64,000 bases of DNA from Verrucomicrobiota bacterium (GTDB lineage Bacteria > Verrucomicrobiota > Verrucomicrobiia > CAIQCK01). Location of the stretch: NCBI GenBank assembly GCA_026397915.1, contig JAPLTX010000050.1, positions 1 through 64,000 on the forward strand, in the 5' to 3' direction. Position 1 is the first letter of the stretch. Every line of letters begins with the position of its first letter. A program made the position numbers and the translations under genes. The notes beneath the pieces were generated by a model. That model worked only from the letters and a program-made list of their open reading frames with translations, searched no databases and had not been told where the DNA came from. Shown piece by piece: positions 50,816-59,911 of the stretch.

Positions 50816-52071
50816 TGCTTCTGCCTCTCGATACGCGCGCCCAAGGCACGCAGCTTATCGTCAATCTTCTCGTAACCTCGGTCAATGTGATAGACGCGGT
50901 TCACCTTCGTCTTGCCCTGCGCCACCAGCCCCGCCAGCACCAACGCCGCGCTGGCCCGCAGGTCGCTCGCCATGATCGGCGCGCCGCTCAACCGCGCCAC
51001 GCCCTTTACGATCGCGCTCGCGCCTTCCAGCGAAATGTCCGCGCCGAGCCGGCCCAGTTCCGCGACGTGCATGAAGCGCTCCGGATAAATCTTCTCCGTG
51101 ATCACCGAGATGCCCGGCGTCACCGCCATCAGCGTCATGAACTGCGCCTGCACGTCGGTCGGGAAACCGGGATACGGCATCGTAACCACGTCCGCCGGCT
51201 TGCGCACGCCATCGCCCTTCACCACCATATCCGGCCCCGAACGCTCAACGCGGATGCCCGACTCGCGGAACTTGTCAATCACCGCGCCAAGATGTTCGGC
51301 GCGCGCACCCTTCAGGCGCACGTCGCCGTTTGTGATCGCCGCCGCCGTCATGAATGTCGCCGCCTCGATGCGGTCGGCAATCACCGTATGCTCCGCGCCG
51401 TGGAGCTGCTCCACGCCGTGGATCGTCAGCGTCGGGCTGCCCGCACCGTGGATTTGCGCGCCCATCTTGTTGAGAAACTCCGCCACGTCCACGACCTCCG
51501 GCTCGCACGCCGCGCACTCGATCACCGTGGTGCCTTTGGCGAGCACCGCCGCCATCATCACGTTCGCCGTGCCGGTCACCGTCGAACCAAACCGGCCACC
51601 GAGGAAGATCGTGTTGCCGACCAGTTCCTTCGCGTTGGCGATGACCAAGCCTTTCTGAATGTCCACCTCCGCGCCTAGCGCGCGAAAACCTTTGATGTGC
51701 ATGTCAATCGGCCGCGGCCCAATGACGCAGCCGCCGGGCACACTCACCTTCGCCTTGCAGTGGCGGCCGAGCAGAGGGCCGAACACGCAAAAGCTCGCGC
51801 GCATCTTCCGCACGACATCGTAGTCGGCGACCGTCTTGATCCGCTTCGCCTCCACCGTCACCGTGCCGTCCTCGAACTTCGCCTCCGCGCCCAGTTCCTG
51901 GAGGATTGCCGCCATGTAGCGCGTGTCGCTGAGATTCGGCACGCCGTGAATCACGCACCGTTCCGCCGTCAGCAATGTCGCCGCGATCAGCGGCAGCGCC
52001 GCGTTCTTGGAACCGCTGATGGCGACCTCGCCCTTGAGAGCGACGCCGCCGTTTATGACAAATCTGTCCAT
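50812..52071 (-). CDS. murA: UDP-N-acetylglucosamine 1-carboxyvinyltransferase
   Basis: 419 residues, standard. MurA transfers enolpyruvate from PEP to UDP-GlcNAc, the first committed step of peptidoglycan synthesis. N-terminus NGGVALKGEVAISGSKNAAL; the loop with the catalytic Cys is VPGGCVIGPRPIDMHIKGF, so the fosfomycin-sensitive Cys form. Later YPGFPTDVQAQFMTLM and YPERFMHVAELGRLGADI. It lies 9 bp after prmC. Confidence 0.96.
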   Translation of the reverse strand: MDRFVINGGVALKGEVAISGSKNAALPLIAATLLTAERCVIHGVPNLSDTRYMAAILQELGAEAKFEDGTVTVEAKRIKTVADYDVVRKMRASFCVFGPLLGRHCKAKVSVPGGCVIGPRPIDMHIKGFRALGAEVDIQKGLVIANAKELVGNTIFLGGRFGSTVTGTANVMMAAVLAKGTTVIECAACEPEVVDVAEFLNKMGAQIHGAGSPTLTIHGVEQLHGAEHTVIADRIEAATFMTAAAITNGDVRLKGARAEHLGAVIDKFRESGIRVERSGPDMVVKGDGVRKPADVVTMPYPGFPTDVQAQFMTLMAVTPGISVITEKIYPERFMHVAELGRLGADISLEGASAIVKGVARLSGAPIMASDLRASAALVLAGLVAQGKTKVNRVYHIDRGYEKIDDKLRALGARIERQKQ

Positions 52072-52080
52072 GAAAGTATC

Positions 52081-52914
52081 CTATCCGGCCGCCACCAGCA
52101 CACGCGGGTGGCCCTGCCAATCGCTTATCATCTTCTCCACACGATAGCCGTTGTCGAGAAAGATTCTTTCCGCCGCGCTCCCCTGCCCCGCCCCAATCTC
52201 CACCGCCACGCGCCCGTCCGCCGCGAGCCGCGCCTTTGCCTCCTCGGCGATACGGCGAATGATGTCGAGGCCGTCCGCGCCGCCGTCGAGCGCCGCGCGC
52301 GGCTCGTGGTCGCGAATCTCGCGCGGCAACGCCGTGATCTCGCTGCTGGGAATGTAAGGCGGATTGGAAACGATCCAGTCGCACTGCAAACCGGCCGGCA
52401 ATGGTGCGAGAAGGTCGCCATGGAAAAACTCAACCCGGCCGTCCCGTGCCGCTGCATTCGCCCGTGCCACTTCCAACGCTTCCGCCGACGCGTCCACCGC
52501 CAGCACGCACGCCAAGGCCAGGTTCTTCGCCAGCGCAATGGCGATGGCGCCGCTCCCAGTGCCAAGGTCCGCGATCACCTTTGCTGCTGCACCGTTTTTC
52601 ACGACGTAATCCACCAGCAATTCCGTCTCCGGTCGCGGCACCAGCACACGTTTGTCCACCACGAGGTCCAGCCCGTAGAAGCTGGCAACACCAAGGACGT
52701 ATTGCAGCGGCTCGCCCGCCGCGCGGCGCTTGACCATCTCGCGCAGCGCGCCCAGCGTCGGCTCGATGATCTCGCGCTCGAAGTCGAGGTAAAGCTCCAG
52801 CCGCTTCCGCTTCAGCACATGCGCCACCATCAGCTCGATGGTCAGCCGTGGACTGTCCACACCCTGCCGCTGGAAAAACTCGGTCGTCCGCTGGATAAGT
52901 TCTAGGATTTTCAG
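52081..52914 (-). CDS. prmC: Release factor glutamine methyltransferase PrmC
   Basis: 277 residues if a CTG at 52914 is the start. PrmC methylates the GGQ glutamine of release factors, and prfA lies just upstream. Methyltransferase motifs: VIADLGTGSGAIAIALA and the catalytic SNPPYIPSSE. The conserved N-terminal helix (KILELIQRTTEFFQRQGVDS) is encoded upstream of the first common start codon (GTG 52860). In that reading frame no ATG, GTG or TTG occurs between the stop and GTG 52860. So either CTG 52914 is used or the protein loses 18 residues. Confidence 0.9.
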   Translation of the reverse strand: MKILELIQRTTEFFQRQGVDSPRLTIELMVAHVLKRKRLELYLDFEREIIEPTLGALREMVKRRAAGEPLQYVLGVASFYGLDLVVDKRVLVPRPETELLVDYVVKNGAAAKVIADLGTGSGAIAIALAKNLALACVLAVDASAEALEVARANAAARDGRVEFFHGDLLAPLPAGLQCDWIVSNPPYIPSSEITALPREIRDHEPRAALDGGADGLDIIRRIAEEAKARLAADGRVAVEIGAGQGSAAERIFLDNGYRVEKMISDWQGHPRVLVAAG

Positions 52915-52928
52915 GGCGCACCGCCGTT

Positions 52929-54005
52929 TCAGGCTGCGTTTCTTAGACGCTCTTCAAGAGCTTGCGCCATCAACGCCTCGATCACCGGCTCCAGCGCGCC
53001 CTCCATGATCGCCGGCAGATTGTGCAGCGTCAGGTTGATGCGATGATCCGTGCACCGGTTCTGCGGAAAGTTGTAAGTGCGGATGCGCTCGTTGCGCTCG
53101 CCGGTGCCGACCTGCGACTTGCGCTGCGCGGCATACTTGGCCGCCTCTTCCTCCTGCCGATGCTGGAGCAACCGCGAGCGCAGCACCCGCAGCGCCTTCG
53201 CCTTGTTCTTGAGCTGCGAGCGCTCGTCGGCGCAACGCACCAGCATGCCCGTCGGCTTGTGAATGATCTGCACCGCCGAATCGGTTGTATTCACGCCCTG
53301 CCCGCCCGGCCCACTCGCGCGACAGACGGTAATGTCGAGTTCCTCCGGCTTGATCTCCACGTCCACTTCTTCCGCCTCCGGCAACACCGCCACCGTCGCC
53401 GTCGAAGTATGGATGCGCCCGCTCCCTTCCGTCACCGGCACGCGCTGCACACGGTGCACGCCACTCTCGTAGCGCATCCGGCGGAACACATCCTCGCCCG
53501 TGATCGAGAAAATGGCCTCCTTCAGCCCGCCGAGGTCCGACGGGCTGATATCCATCGTCTCCACCTTCCAGCCGCGCTCCTCGGCGTAGCGCGAATACAT
53601 CCGGTAGAGGTTCGCCGCGAACAGCGCCGCCTCCTGCCCGCCCGCGCCCGCGCGAATCTCAATGATCGTGTTGCGCGAATCGTTCGGGTCGGCCGGCACG
53701 ATGATGCTCTGGATTTCAAACATCAACTTCTGCTGCCGCGCCTTGAGCGGCTCGATCTCGTGCGCCGCCATCTCGCGCAACTCCGCGTCGGCCTTCTCGT
53801 CGGCAGCCATTCCCTCGTTCTCCCGCAACTCGCGCTCCACCTTCTGCAACTCCGCGTGGAATTCGAATAGCTGCCGCAACTTGCGATGCTCGCGGCTCAG
53901 TTCCGCCGCGCGGCGCTGGTCGCCGAACACGCGCGGATCGCTCAGCTCGCGCTCAAGCTCGTCATGGCGCTTTTGCAACCGCTCGATCTGGGCTTGGATG
54001 TCCAT
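52929..54005 (-). CDS. prfA: Peptide chain release factor 1
   Basis: 358 residues, standard for RF1, which ends translation at UAA and UAG. Catalytic loop GPGGQGVNTTDSAVQI; the codon-recognition region and YNFPQNRCTDHRINLTLHNL near the C-terminus are intact. The 3' end lies 14 bp before the proposed prmC start. A terminator separates it from rpmE upstream, so prfA probably begins a new transcript. Confidence 0.96.
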   Translation of the reverse strand: MDIQAQIERLQKRHDELERELSDPRVFGDQRRAAELSREHRKLRQLFEFHAELQKVERELRENEGMAADEKADAELREMAAHEIEPLKARQQKLMFEIQSIIVPADPNDSRNTIIEIRAGAGGQEAALFAANLYRMYSRYAEERGWKVETMDISPSDLGGLKEAIFSITGEDVFRRMRYESGVHRVQRVPVTEGSGRIHTSTATVAVLPEAEEVDVEIKPEELDITVCRASGPGGQGVNTTDSAVQIIHKPTGMLVRCADERSQLKNKAKALRVLRSRLLQHRQEEEAAKYAAQRKSQVGTGERNERIRTYNFPQNRCTDHRINLTLHNLPAIMEGALEPVIEALMAQALEERLRNAA

Positions 54006-54048
54006 GGCTGTAACGTAAACCGCGCGGCATTAGGCGTGAAGCGTGGGG

Positions 54049-54095
54049 CGTAAAAACAACGCTGCGTTTCGGCCCATGTCGGACCGAAACGCAGC
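54049..54095 (-). terminator. Rho-independent terminator after rpmE
   Basis: On the minus strand a perfect 12-bp stem (GCTGCGTTTCGG/CCGAAACGCAGC) with an 11-nt loop is followed by GTTGTTTTTAC. It begins 15 bp after the rpmE stop. Confidence 0.8.
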
Positions 54096-54110
54096 GCTGG
54101 GGAAAGCAAT

Positions 54111-54338
54111 CTACTTCTTCTTGGCGGCGGGGGTGGTGGCGGGAGTGGCGTAGCGGCGCTGGAAGCGCTCCACGCGGCCGGCCGTGTCCACAAACTTCTG
54201 CGTCCCCGTGAAAAACGGGTGGCAGCAGTTGCAGATGCCAATGTGCAAGTCTTTGCGGGTGGAGCGCGTCTTGATCACGTTGCCGCAGGCGCATGTGATC
54301 GTCGTCTCCGTGTAATCAGGATGTATATCAGGTTTCAT
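54111..54338 (-). CDS. rpmE: 50S ribosomal protein L31 (zinc-binding type)
   Basis: 75 residues. MKPDIHPDYTETTITCACGN carries the first Cys pair and IGICNCCHPFFTGTQKF the second (CxC...CxxC), so this is the zinc-binding form. VDTAGRVERFQRRY is the conserved end, followed by an Ala/Lys tail. It precedes prfA, a common gene order. No second, zinc-free L31 lies in the window. Confidence 0.95.
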   Translation of the reverse strand: MKPDIHPDYTETTITCACGNVIKTRSTRKDLHIGICNCCHPFFTGTQKFVDTAGRVERFQRRYATPATTPAAKKK

Positions 54339-54562
54339 GAGTCCAAATTAAGGTCGCGAAAGTTAGCCAAACCGCCCCCCGTGCGCAAGAGCAAAAGAGC
54401 CGAAAGATGGCGCTTGTTGTGTGCAGACAGTTAAAAGCAAGCGTTGCCAATGTCCGGCGCGTCAAAAACCTGCTTTAGACGAAGAAGATGTAGAAAGGTC
54501 TCGGCATGTCCGCCGCACATTAGGATGACCGCGCCCACCGCTTGACGGTCCGCTCACACAAA

Positions 54563-55567
54563 TCAACCTCGAAGCCCATCGCGCAGGACGGTGAAGTCCG
54601 AGAACCGCGCGACATCTTCGACCTCCGCCAGCGAATGGAACCGCACTTCGGTGTGCGCTTCGCACAACGCCGCCACGGGGTTCAATCCGCCGCTCACGAT
54701 TAGCCCCGCCCTTCCTTCCTCGACGGGAATCTCAAACAGTGGCTGGTTCGGATGCCCGATGGCCAAGATGCCATCCAGCCCCTGGCGCTCCATCTCCTTC
54801 TTGATCCGGCGGACCTCCGGCACCGCCGCCGCCGGGACTTCTCGAAAGCTGACGCCGATGACGCCGTTGCCAGTGCGGGCGCAGTCGCGCACCCGCGTCA
54901 TCCGCGCGTGGATGAACAACTCCAGCGGGTCCAGTGTTGTGCCGCTGTATTCGATCAGCGCCGTGAGACGAACCGGCTTCCCCTCCCTCATTTCCATCAA
55001 CCCGCCAAACCGTGACGTCACAGGAATCCCGTGCTTCAGCAGGATTCCACTCGCTGTGATGTTGCACACGGTTCCGAGCGCCACCATCTCCGCCGGCACG
55101 GTCGTGGCGCCGAACGTTTCACCTTCGCGCGCAATCGCTAGCCGCGTCCCCATGCCCAGCCGGCGCGCGAACACGGGCTTCATGTCCTCCACCGCGCGAA
55201 TGAGGAACCCCTTCGGGATTAATGCCAGGTTCGCGACAATCGTGCCCGCCGCCGTGCGCGAATCGTAGGTCATGCGGTAGAGCAACGAGTCAATCCGCGA
55301 GGCAACGAATCCGACTTTCTCGATGATGTTGGCGTGCAGCAGTTCACCATGTCCCCGTTCCGTCACTTGGCGGCCTGCCCGGCGGCTGACCGATTGTGTC
55401 AGTCCCTCGCGATCCATCTGCAACAGATAGAAACGAACCGTCCGTGGCTGCAGTTCCAACCCAGAGGCCAGGAGCCGCTCCCGTATGCGGGCGGCTCCTG
55501 CTGGACCACGGATTTCCTTGAGCGCCTTGAGGATTGCAATCTTGTAGGCGGCATTTTTGTTCTTCAT
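54563..55567 (-). CDS. nrpR: NrpR-like transcriptional regulator
   Basis: 334 residues from ATG 55567. An N-terminal winged helix (KIAILKALKEIRGPAGAARI, RTVRFYLLQMDREGL) is followed by an NrpR regulatory domain (KVGFVASRIDSLLYRMTYD, GTVCNITASGILLKHGIPV, GVISFREVPAAA-like). NrpR in archaea represses nitrogen-assimilation genes and senses 2-oxoglutarate. Here it is divergent from gdhA (141 bp between starts), with a palindrome at its own start, which makes a nitrogen role and autoregulation likely. No ribosome-binding site precedes the ATG. Confidence 0.82.
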   Translation of the reverse strand: MKNKNAAYKIAILKALKEIRGPAGAARIRERLLASGLELQPRTVRFYLLQMDREGLTQSVSRRAGRQVTERGHGELLHANIIEKVGFVASRIDSLLYRMTYDSRTAAGTIVANLALIPKGFLIRAVEDMKPVFARRLGMGTRLAIAREGETFGATTVPAEMVALGTVCNITASGILLKHGIPVTSRFGGLMEMREGKPVRLTALIEYSGTTLDPLELFIHARMTRVRDCARTGNGVIGVSFREVPAAAVPEVRRIKKEMERQGLDGILAIGHPNQPLFEIPVEEGRAGLIVSGGLNPVAALCEAHTEVRFHSLAEVEDVARFSDFTVLRDGLRG

Positions 55568-55571
55568 ACGA

Positions 55572-55589
55572 TACGGCAATCATGCCGTA
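55572..55589. promoter_or_regulatory. Palindrome, candidate operator of the NrpR-like regulator
   Basis: TACGGCA-ATCA-TGCCGTA, perfect 7-bp arms, lies 5 bp upstream of the regulator's start and 120 bp upstream of gdhA. It differs from the archaeal NrpR operator GGAA-N6-TTCC. Confidence 0.45.
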
Positions 55590-55708
55590 ATATTTTTTGC
55601 ATGCAAGTCATGTTTCTTGTTGCTGACGCTGAACACATCTCTATCATACGGCCAGCAATTGCCCTTACGGGCGAACCAACGAAACCTCTAACAGATAAGA
55701 TCAATACC

Positions 55709-57046
55709 ATGAGCTACATCGGAGAAGTCCTACAACAGGTCGAAAAACGCAATCCCGGCGAACCCGAGTTCCTCCAAGCCGTCCGCGAAGTTCTCGAGTC
55801 CCTTGAACCCGTCATCAAACGCCACAAAAAGTATCAAGATGCCTGCATCCTCGAACGCATTGTGGAGCCGGAGCGGCAGCTCATGTTCCGCGTGCCGTGG
55901 CAGGACGACAAAGGCAACGTCCATGTCAACCGTGGCTTTCGCATTGAGTTCAACAGCGCCATCGGACCTTACAAGGGCGGTCTGCGTCTTCACCCAAGCG
56001 TCAACATCAGCATCCTGAAGTTCCTGGGCTTTGAACAGGTCTTCAAGAACTCGCTCACCACGCTCCCGATGGGCGGCGGTAAGGGCGGATCGGACTTCGA
56101 TCCCAAGGGCAAGTCAGACAACGAGGTGATGCGGTTCTGCCAGAGTTTCATGACCGAACTGGCGCGCCACATCGGCCCGGACACCGACGTGCCTGCAGGC
56201 GACATTGGCGTGGGCGGTCGCGAAATCGGCTTCATGTTTGGACAATACAAGCGGCTCCGCAATGAGTTCACGGGCGTGCTCACCGGCAAGGGCCTCAACT
56301 GGGGCGGCTCGTTAATCCGTCCTGAAGCGACCGGCTACGGCGCAGTCTATTTTGCCGAGGAAATGCTCAAGACACGCAATGAGTCTTTTGCCGGCAAGGT
56401 TTGCGCGGTCTCCGGCTCAGGTAACGTCGCCCAATACACCGTGGAAAAGCTGCTGCAACTCGGCGCCAAGCCCGTGTCGCTTTCGGACTCGAATGGCACG
56501 ATCCATGACAAGGACGGCATCAACGCGGAGAAGCTCGCGTGGGCCATGGAACTCAAGAACGTGAAACGAGGCCGCATCAAGGAATACGTGGCCAAGTTCG
56601 GTGGCCAGTATCTGGACGGCCAGCGTCCCTGGAACATCAAGTGCGATTGCGCGTTCCCAAGCGCCACGCAGAATGAAATCACCAGCGACGACGCGAAGGC
56701 GCTGCTCAACAACGGCTGCAAGCTCGTCAGCGAGGGTGCCAACATGCCCAGCACCCCGGCGGCGGTGGACCTGTTCGTCGGCAACAAGATCCTCTACGGA
56801 CCGGGCAAGGCGGCCAACGCCGGCGGCGTGGCGACTTCAGGCTTGGAGATGAGCCAGAACTCAATGCGCCTGTCGTGGTCGCGCGAGGAAGTGGACCAGC
56901 GCCTCAACGGAATCATGAAGGCGATCCACACGGCTTGCTGTGGGACGGCCAAGGAATATGGCCAACCGGGCAACTACGTGATGGGCGCGAACATCGCCGG
57001 CTTCGTGAAAGTGGCCGACTCGATGCTCGACCACGGCCTGGTGTAA
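55709..57046 (+). CDS. gdhA: Glutamate dehydrogenase (hexameric, probably NADP-dependent)
   Basis: 445 residues from ATG 55709, the usual length; the frame is open further upstream but that part overlaps the nrpR gene. The enzyme aminates 2-oxoglutarate to glutamate. Active-site signature PMGGGKGGSDFDPKGKSD, then GDIGVGGREIGFMFGQY, nucleotide-binding VSGSGNVAQYTVEKLLQLGA, and the C-terminal GANIAGFVKVADSML. Ser rather than acidic Asp/Glu after the second strand (SLSDSNGTIHD) suits NADP. A terminator follows. Confidence 0.95.
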   Translation: MSYIGEVLQQVEKRNPGEPEFLQAVREVLESLEPVIKRHKKYQDACILERIVEPERQLMFRVPWQDDKGNVHVNRGFRIEFNSAIGPYKGGLRLHPSVNISILKFLGFEQVFKNSLTTLPMGGGKGGSDFDPKGKSDNEVMRFCQSFMTELARHIGPDTDVPAGDIGVGGREIGFMFGQYKRLRNEFTGVLTGKGLNWGGSLIRPEATGYGAVYFAEEMLKTRNESFAGKVCAVSGSGNVAQYTVEKLLQLGAKPVSLSDSNGTIHDKDGINAEKLAWAMELKNVKRGRIKEYVAKFGGQYLDGQRPWNIKCDCAFPSATQNEITSDDAKALLNNGCKLVSEGANMPSTPAAVDLFVGNKILYGPGKAANAGGVATSGLEMSQNSMRLSWSREEVDQRLNGIMKAIHTACCGTAKEYGQPGNYVMGANIAGFVKVADSMLDHGLV

Positions 57047-57078
57047 ACCAGCGCTGGCCGCAATGAACGCAAGCTAAC

Positions 57079-57113
57079 GAAGAGGCCTTGGTCATCCAGG
57101 GCCTCTTCTGTTT
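57079..57113 (+). terminator. Rho-independent terminator after gdhA
   Basis: GAAGAGGCC/GGCCTCTTC, 9-bp stem with a 12-nt loop, followed by TGTTTG; 33 bp past the gdhA stop. The T-run is short. Confidence 0.7.
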
Positions 57114-57220
57114 GCGGCGTAACATCTGCGAGGTTCCTTTTTCTTCGCAAGCAGTTCGGCGATAAGAAGAGCCTGACAAACTCGTCGAGGCGTGTCACGC
57201 TGTTCCAAGAGAGCAAACCG

Positions 57221-59815
57221 ATGACCTCCACGTTAACAACCGGATTGCCCGGATTGGACGAAGTCCTCAAAGGCGTCATGCCGGGCGACAATATCGTCTG
57301 GAAGGTGGAAACCATCGCCGACTACAAAGCCCTGGTCGTGCCGTATGTGGAGGCCGCCCATCGGTTGCGCCGCCGGCTGATCTATTTCCGTTTCGCCTCG
57401 CATGAACAACTGGTTCCCGACAACTTGGGCGCGGAAATTCACCACCCCAACCCTGACCTGGGCTTCGAGACATTTGTTACGCAGGTGCATCGCGTCATCG
57501 AGGAAGCCGGCAAGGGTGCCATCTACGTTTTCGACTGTCTCTCGGAGTTGGCCGACAAATGGCAGTCGGACCAAGCGCTTGGCAATTTCTTCGTGTTGAC
57601 GTGCCCGCGGCTCTGCGATTTGGAGACCGTCACCTACTTCGCGCTGTATCGGAACTACCACTCGACCGACTACGGCCTGGCCCCCATCACCACGACGACA
57701 CAGTTCCTGCTGGATGTTTTCCGGCACCAAGGCCACCTCTATATTCGACCCATCAAGGTCCAGTATCGCTCAACCTCTTCCATGAACACGATGCACGTGT
57801 GGGAGGGCGACGCGTTCAAGCCGATCACCAACAGCGCCATTATCGCCGGGGTGCTCACCGCGGCCAAATGGCCCGGCTTGCACGCGAGCGGCCGCCTCGG
57901 GTTTTGGAACCGGATTTTTGCCAACGCCCAGAAGGTCCGCGAAAGTTTCAAAGCCGGCCATTGTCCGGCGGAAAAGGAGCAGGAGGCATTCGACCATCTG
58001 AGCAGCATGGTCCTCTCCCGTGACGAAACGATCCTGAAGTTGGCGGCCAAATACTTGACGCTGGAAGACGTCCTTGCCATCCGGGATCGCATGATTGGCG
58101 TGGGGCTTATCGGCGGCAAGGCCGTGGGCATGCTGCTTGCCCGCGCCATCCTCAAGAAAGCCAATCCACGCTTTGAAGATCTGCTGGAAGCCCACGATTC
58201 GTTTTACGTTGGGTCCCACGTGTTTTACACCTTCCTCGTGCGCAACGGGGTCTGGCGGATTCGGCAGAAACAGCACAACCCGGAAACGTTCCTCGAAGGT
58301 CTTGACGAAGCGCGCGCCATCATCCTTGGCGGCAAGTTCCCGGATTACACGGTGGAGCAACTCGCCCAGATGCTCGACTACTTCGGCGAGGCGCCCTACA
58401 TTGTGCGCTCCAGCTCCCTGCTGGAGGACAACTACGGCAACGCGTTCGCCGGAAAATACGACAGCGTCTTCTGTGTCAACCAAGGCACGCGCGAACAGCG
58501 GCTTCAGGCGCTGCTCGACACGTTGCGGCGCGTCTATGCCAGCGCCATGAGCGAGAGGGCGTTGCGCTACCGCCTGTGCCGCGGGTTGCTGGATCGGGAC
58601 GAACAGATGGCGCTGCTCATCATGCGCGTCTCCGGCTCGGCCTACGGCACGGCCTTCTATCCGCAAGTGGCCGGTGTTGGTTTTTCCTATAACCCGTATG
58701 TCTGGAACAAGGAGATTGACCCGAAAGCCGGCGTCGTGCGGCTGGTGTTTGGCCTGGGCACCCGCGCCGTGGACCGCGCCGACGACGACTACACGCGAGT
58801 CGTGGCGCTCAACGCACCGGAGAAACGGCCTGAAGGCAACTTCGACGAAGTCTGCGAGTATTCACAGCGCCGCGTGGACTATCTTGATCTCGCCGCAAAC
58901 CGGCTGGTATCGAACTACTTCTGCGACCTGTTGGAGGACAAGCCGGACCTGCCGCTCGACATGTTTACGAGTCCCGACAGCGGGCAAAATCGCGTGCTCA
59001 CTTTCGACCGATTGCTGAAGCGAACCAATTTCGTCAAAGACCTCCGCGACATCCTTCGGATCCTCGAAGGTGCTTACCAATACCCCGTGGACATTGAGTT
59101 CACCGCCAACTTCGTTGATGACCAAAACTACAAGATCAACCTCCTTCAGTGCCGGCCTCTGCAAGTGCAAGGCGCGGACCAGGCCAAACTGCCGAAGATC
59201 AGCATCCCCGCCGAAGACCGGATTATCGAGGCTCACGGCGCAGTGATCGGACAGAGTCGCATTGTCAATGTCGAGCGCATCATCTACGTAGTGCCGGCGC
59301 TCTACGGCAAACTGCCCATCTCTCAACGGTATGAAGTGGCTCGCCTGATCGGGCGCATCAACCAAGCCGGCGTCGCCGACTCGCAGAAAGTCATGCTGTT
59401 GGGTCCCGGCCGTTGGGGCACTACCAGTCCGGAACTGGGCATCCCGGTGAACTTCGCAGAAATCAATCGTGTAGCCGTGTTGTGTGAAATCGTCGCAATG
59501 CGCGAGAATCTGATCCCGGATGTCTCTTTAGGCACCCACTTCCTCAACGAATTGGTCGAGATGAACATGCTCTACCTCGCCCTGTTCCCACAACAGTCTC
59601 AGAATCATCTCAACGAGGATTTCTTCCTCAATGCTCCCAACCGGCTGCTGGACCTGGTCCCCCAAGCCGGCCAATGGAAAGAACTCGTGCGCGTGATCAA
59701 TGTGGCTGATCTGCCAAAAGACCGGCAGATTGTTACCGTGCGCGCCGACGCCTTGGAGCAACACGTCGTCGTTTACTGCCACCCGCCAGCAGAAGAAGCC
59801 GCCCAGGGCAACTGA
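57221..59815 (+). CDS. KaiC/RecA-like N-terminus fused to PEP-synthase-type ATP-binding domain
   Basis: 864 residues. Residues 1-200 look like a KaiC/RecA fold (TTGLPGLDEVLKGVMPGDNI, IYVFDCLSELADKWQSDQAL), but the P-loop GxxGxGKT is absent, so ATP binding there is doubtful. From about residue 295 the PEP-synthase/PPDK nucleotide-binding domain follows (GLIGGKAVGMLLARA, PYIVRSSSLLEDNYGNAFAG, VDIEFTANFVDDQNYKINLL, QCRPLQ). The His swivel domain and PEP barrel of true PEP synthase are absent. The last 200 residues (LLGPGRWGTTSPELGIPVNF) are not recognised. It may be a phosphotransferase on another substrate. It stands alone behind gdhA. Confidence 0.75.
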   Translation: MTSTLTTGLPGLDEVLKGVMPGDNIVWKVETIADYKALVVPYVEAAHRLRRRLIYFRFASHEQLVPDNLGAEIHHPNPDLGFETFVTQVHRVIEEAGKGAIYVFDCLSELADKWQSDQALGNFFVLTCPRLCDLETVTYFALYRNYHSTDYGLAPITTTTQFLLDVFRHQGHLYIRPIKVQYRSTSSMNTMHVWEGDAFKPITNSAIIAGVLTAAKWPGLHASGRLGFWNRIFANAQKVRESFKAGHCPAEKEQEAFDHLSSMVLSRDETILKLAAKYLTLEDVLAIRDRMIGVGLIGGKAVGMLLARAILKKANPRFEDLLEAHDSFYVGSHVFYTFLVRNGVWRIRQKQHNPETFLEGLDEARAIILGGKFPDYTVEQLAQMLDYFGEAPYIVRSSSLLEDNYGNAFAGKYDSVFCVNQGTREQRLQALLDTLRRVYASAMSERALRYRLCRGLLDRDEQMALLIMRVSGSAYGTAFYPQVAGVGFSYNPYVWNKEIDPKAGVVRLVFGLGTRAVDRADDDYTRVVALNAPEKRPEGNFDEVCEYSQRRVDYLDLAANRLVSNYFCDLLEDKPDLPLDMFTSPDSGQNRVLTFDRLLKRTNFVKDLRDILRILEGAYQYPVDIEFTANFVDDQNYKINLLQCRPLQVQGADQAKLPKISIPAEDRIIEAHGAVIGQSRIVNVERIIYVVPALYGKLPISQRYEVARLIGRINQAGVADSQKVMLLGPGRWGTTSPELGIPVNFAEINRVAVLCEIVAMRENLIPDVSLGTHFLNELVEMNMLYLALFPQQSQNHLNEDFFLNAPNRLLDLVPQAGQWKELVRVINVADLPKDRQIVTVRADALEQHVVVYCHPPAEEAAQGN

Positions 59816-59911
59816 GTCCGCAAGCCTCGCACCATTGCCGCCGTTGACCCCCGCCAGCGCCTTCGCTTGGTGGACCGCGCCCTCCGGGCGCTGTGGCTGT
59901 TGTTAGCCCAT

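Noticed and set aside
55334..55708. 125-residue N-terminal extension of GdhA
   Set aside because: It would overlap the nrpR gene on the other strand; family length and the conserved start support ATG 55709.
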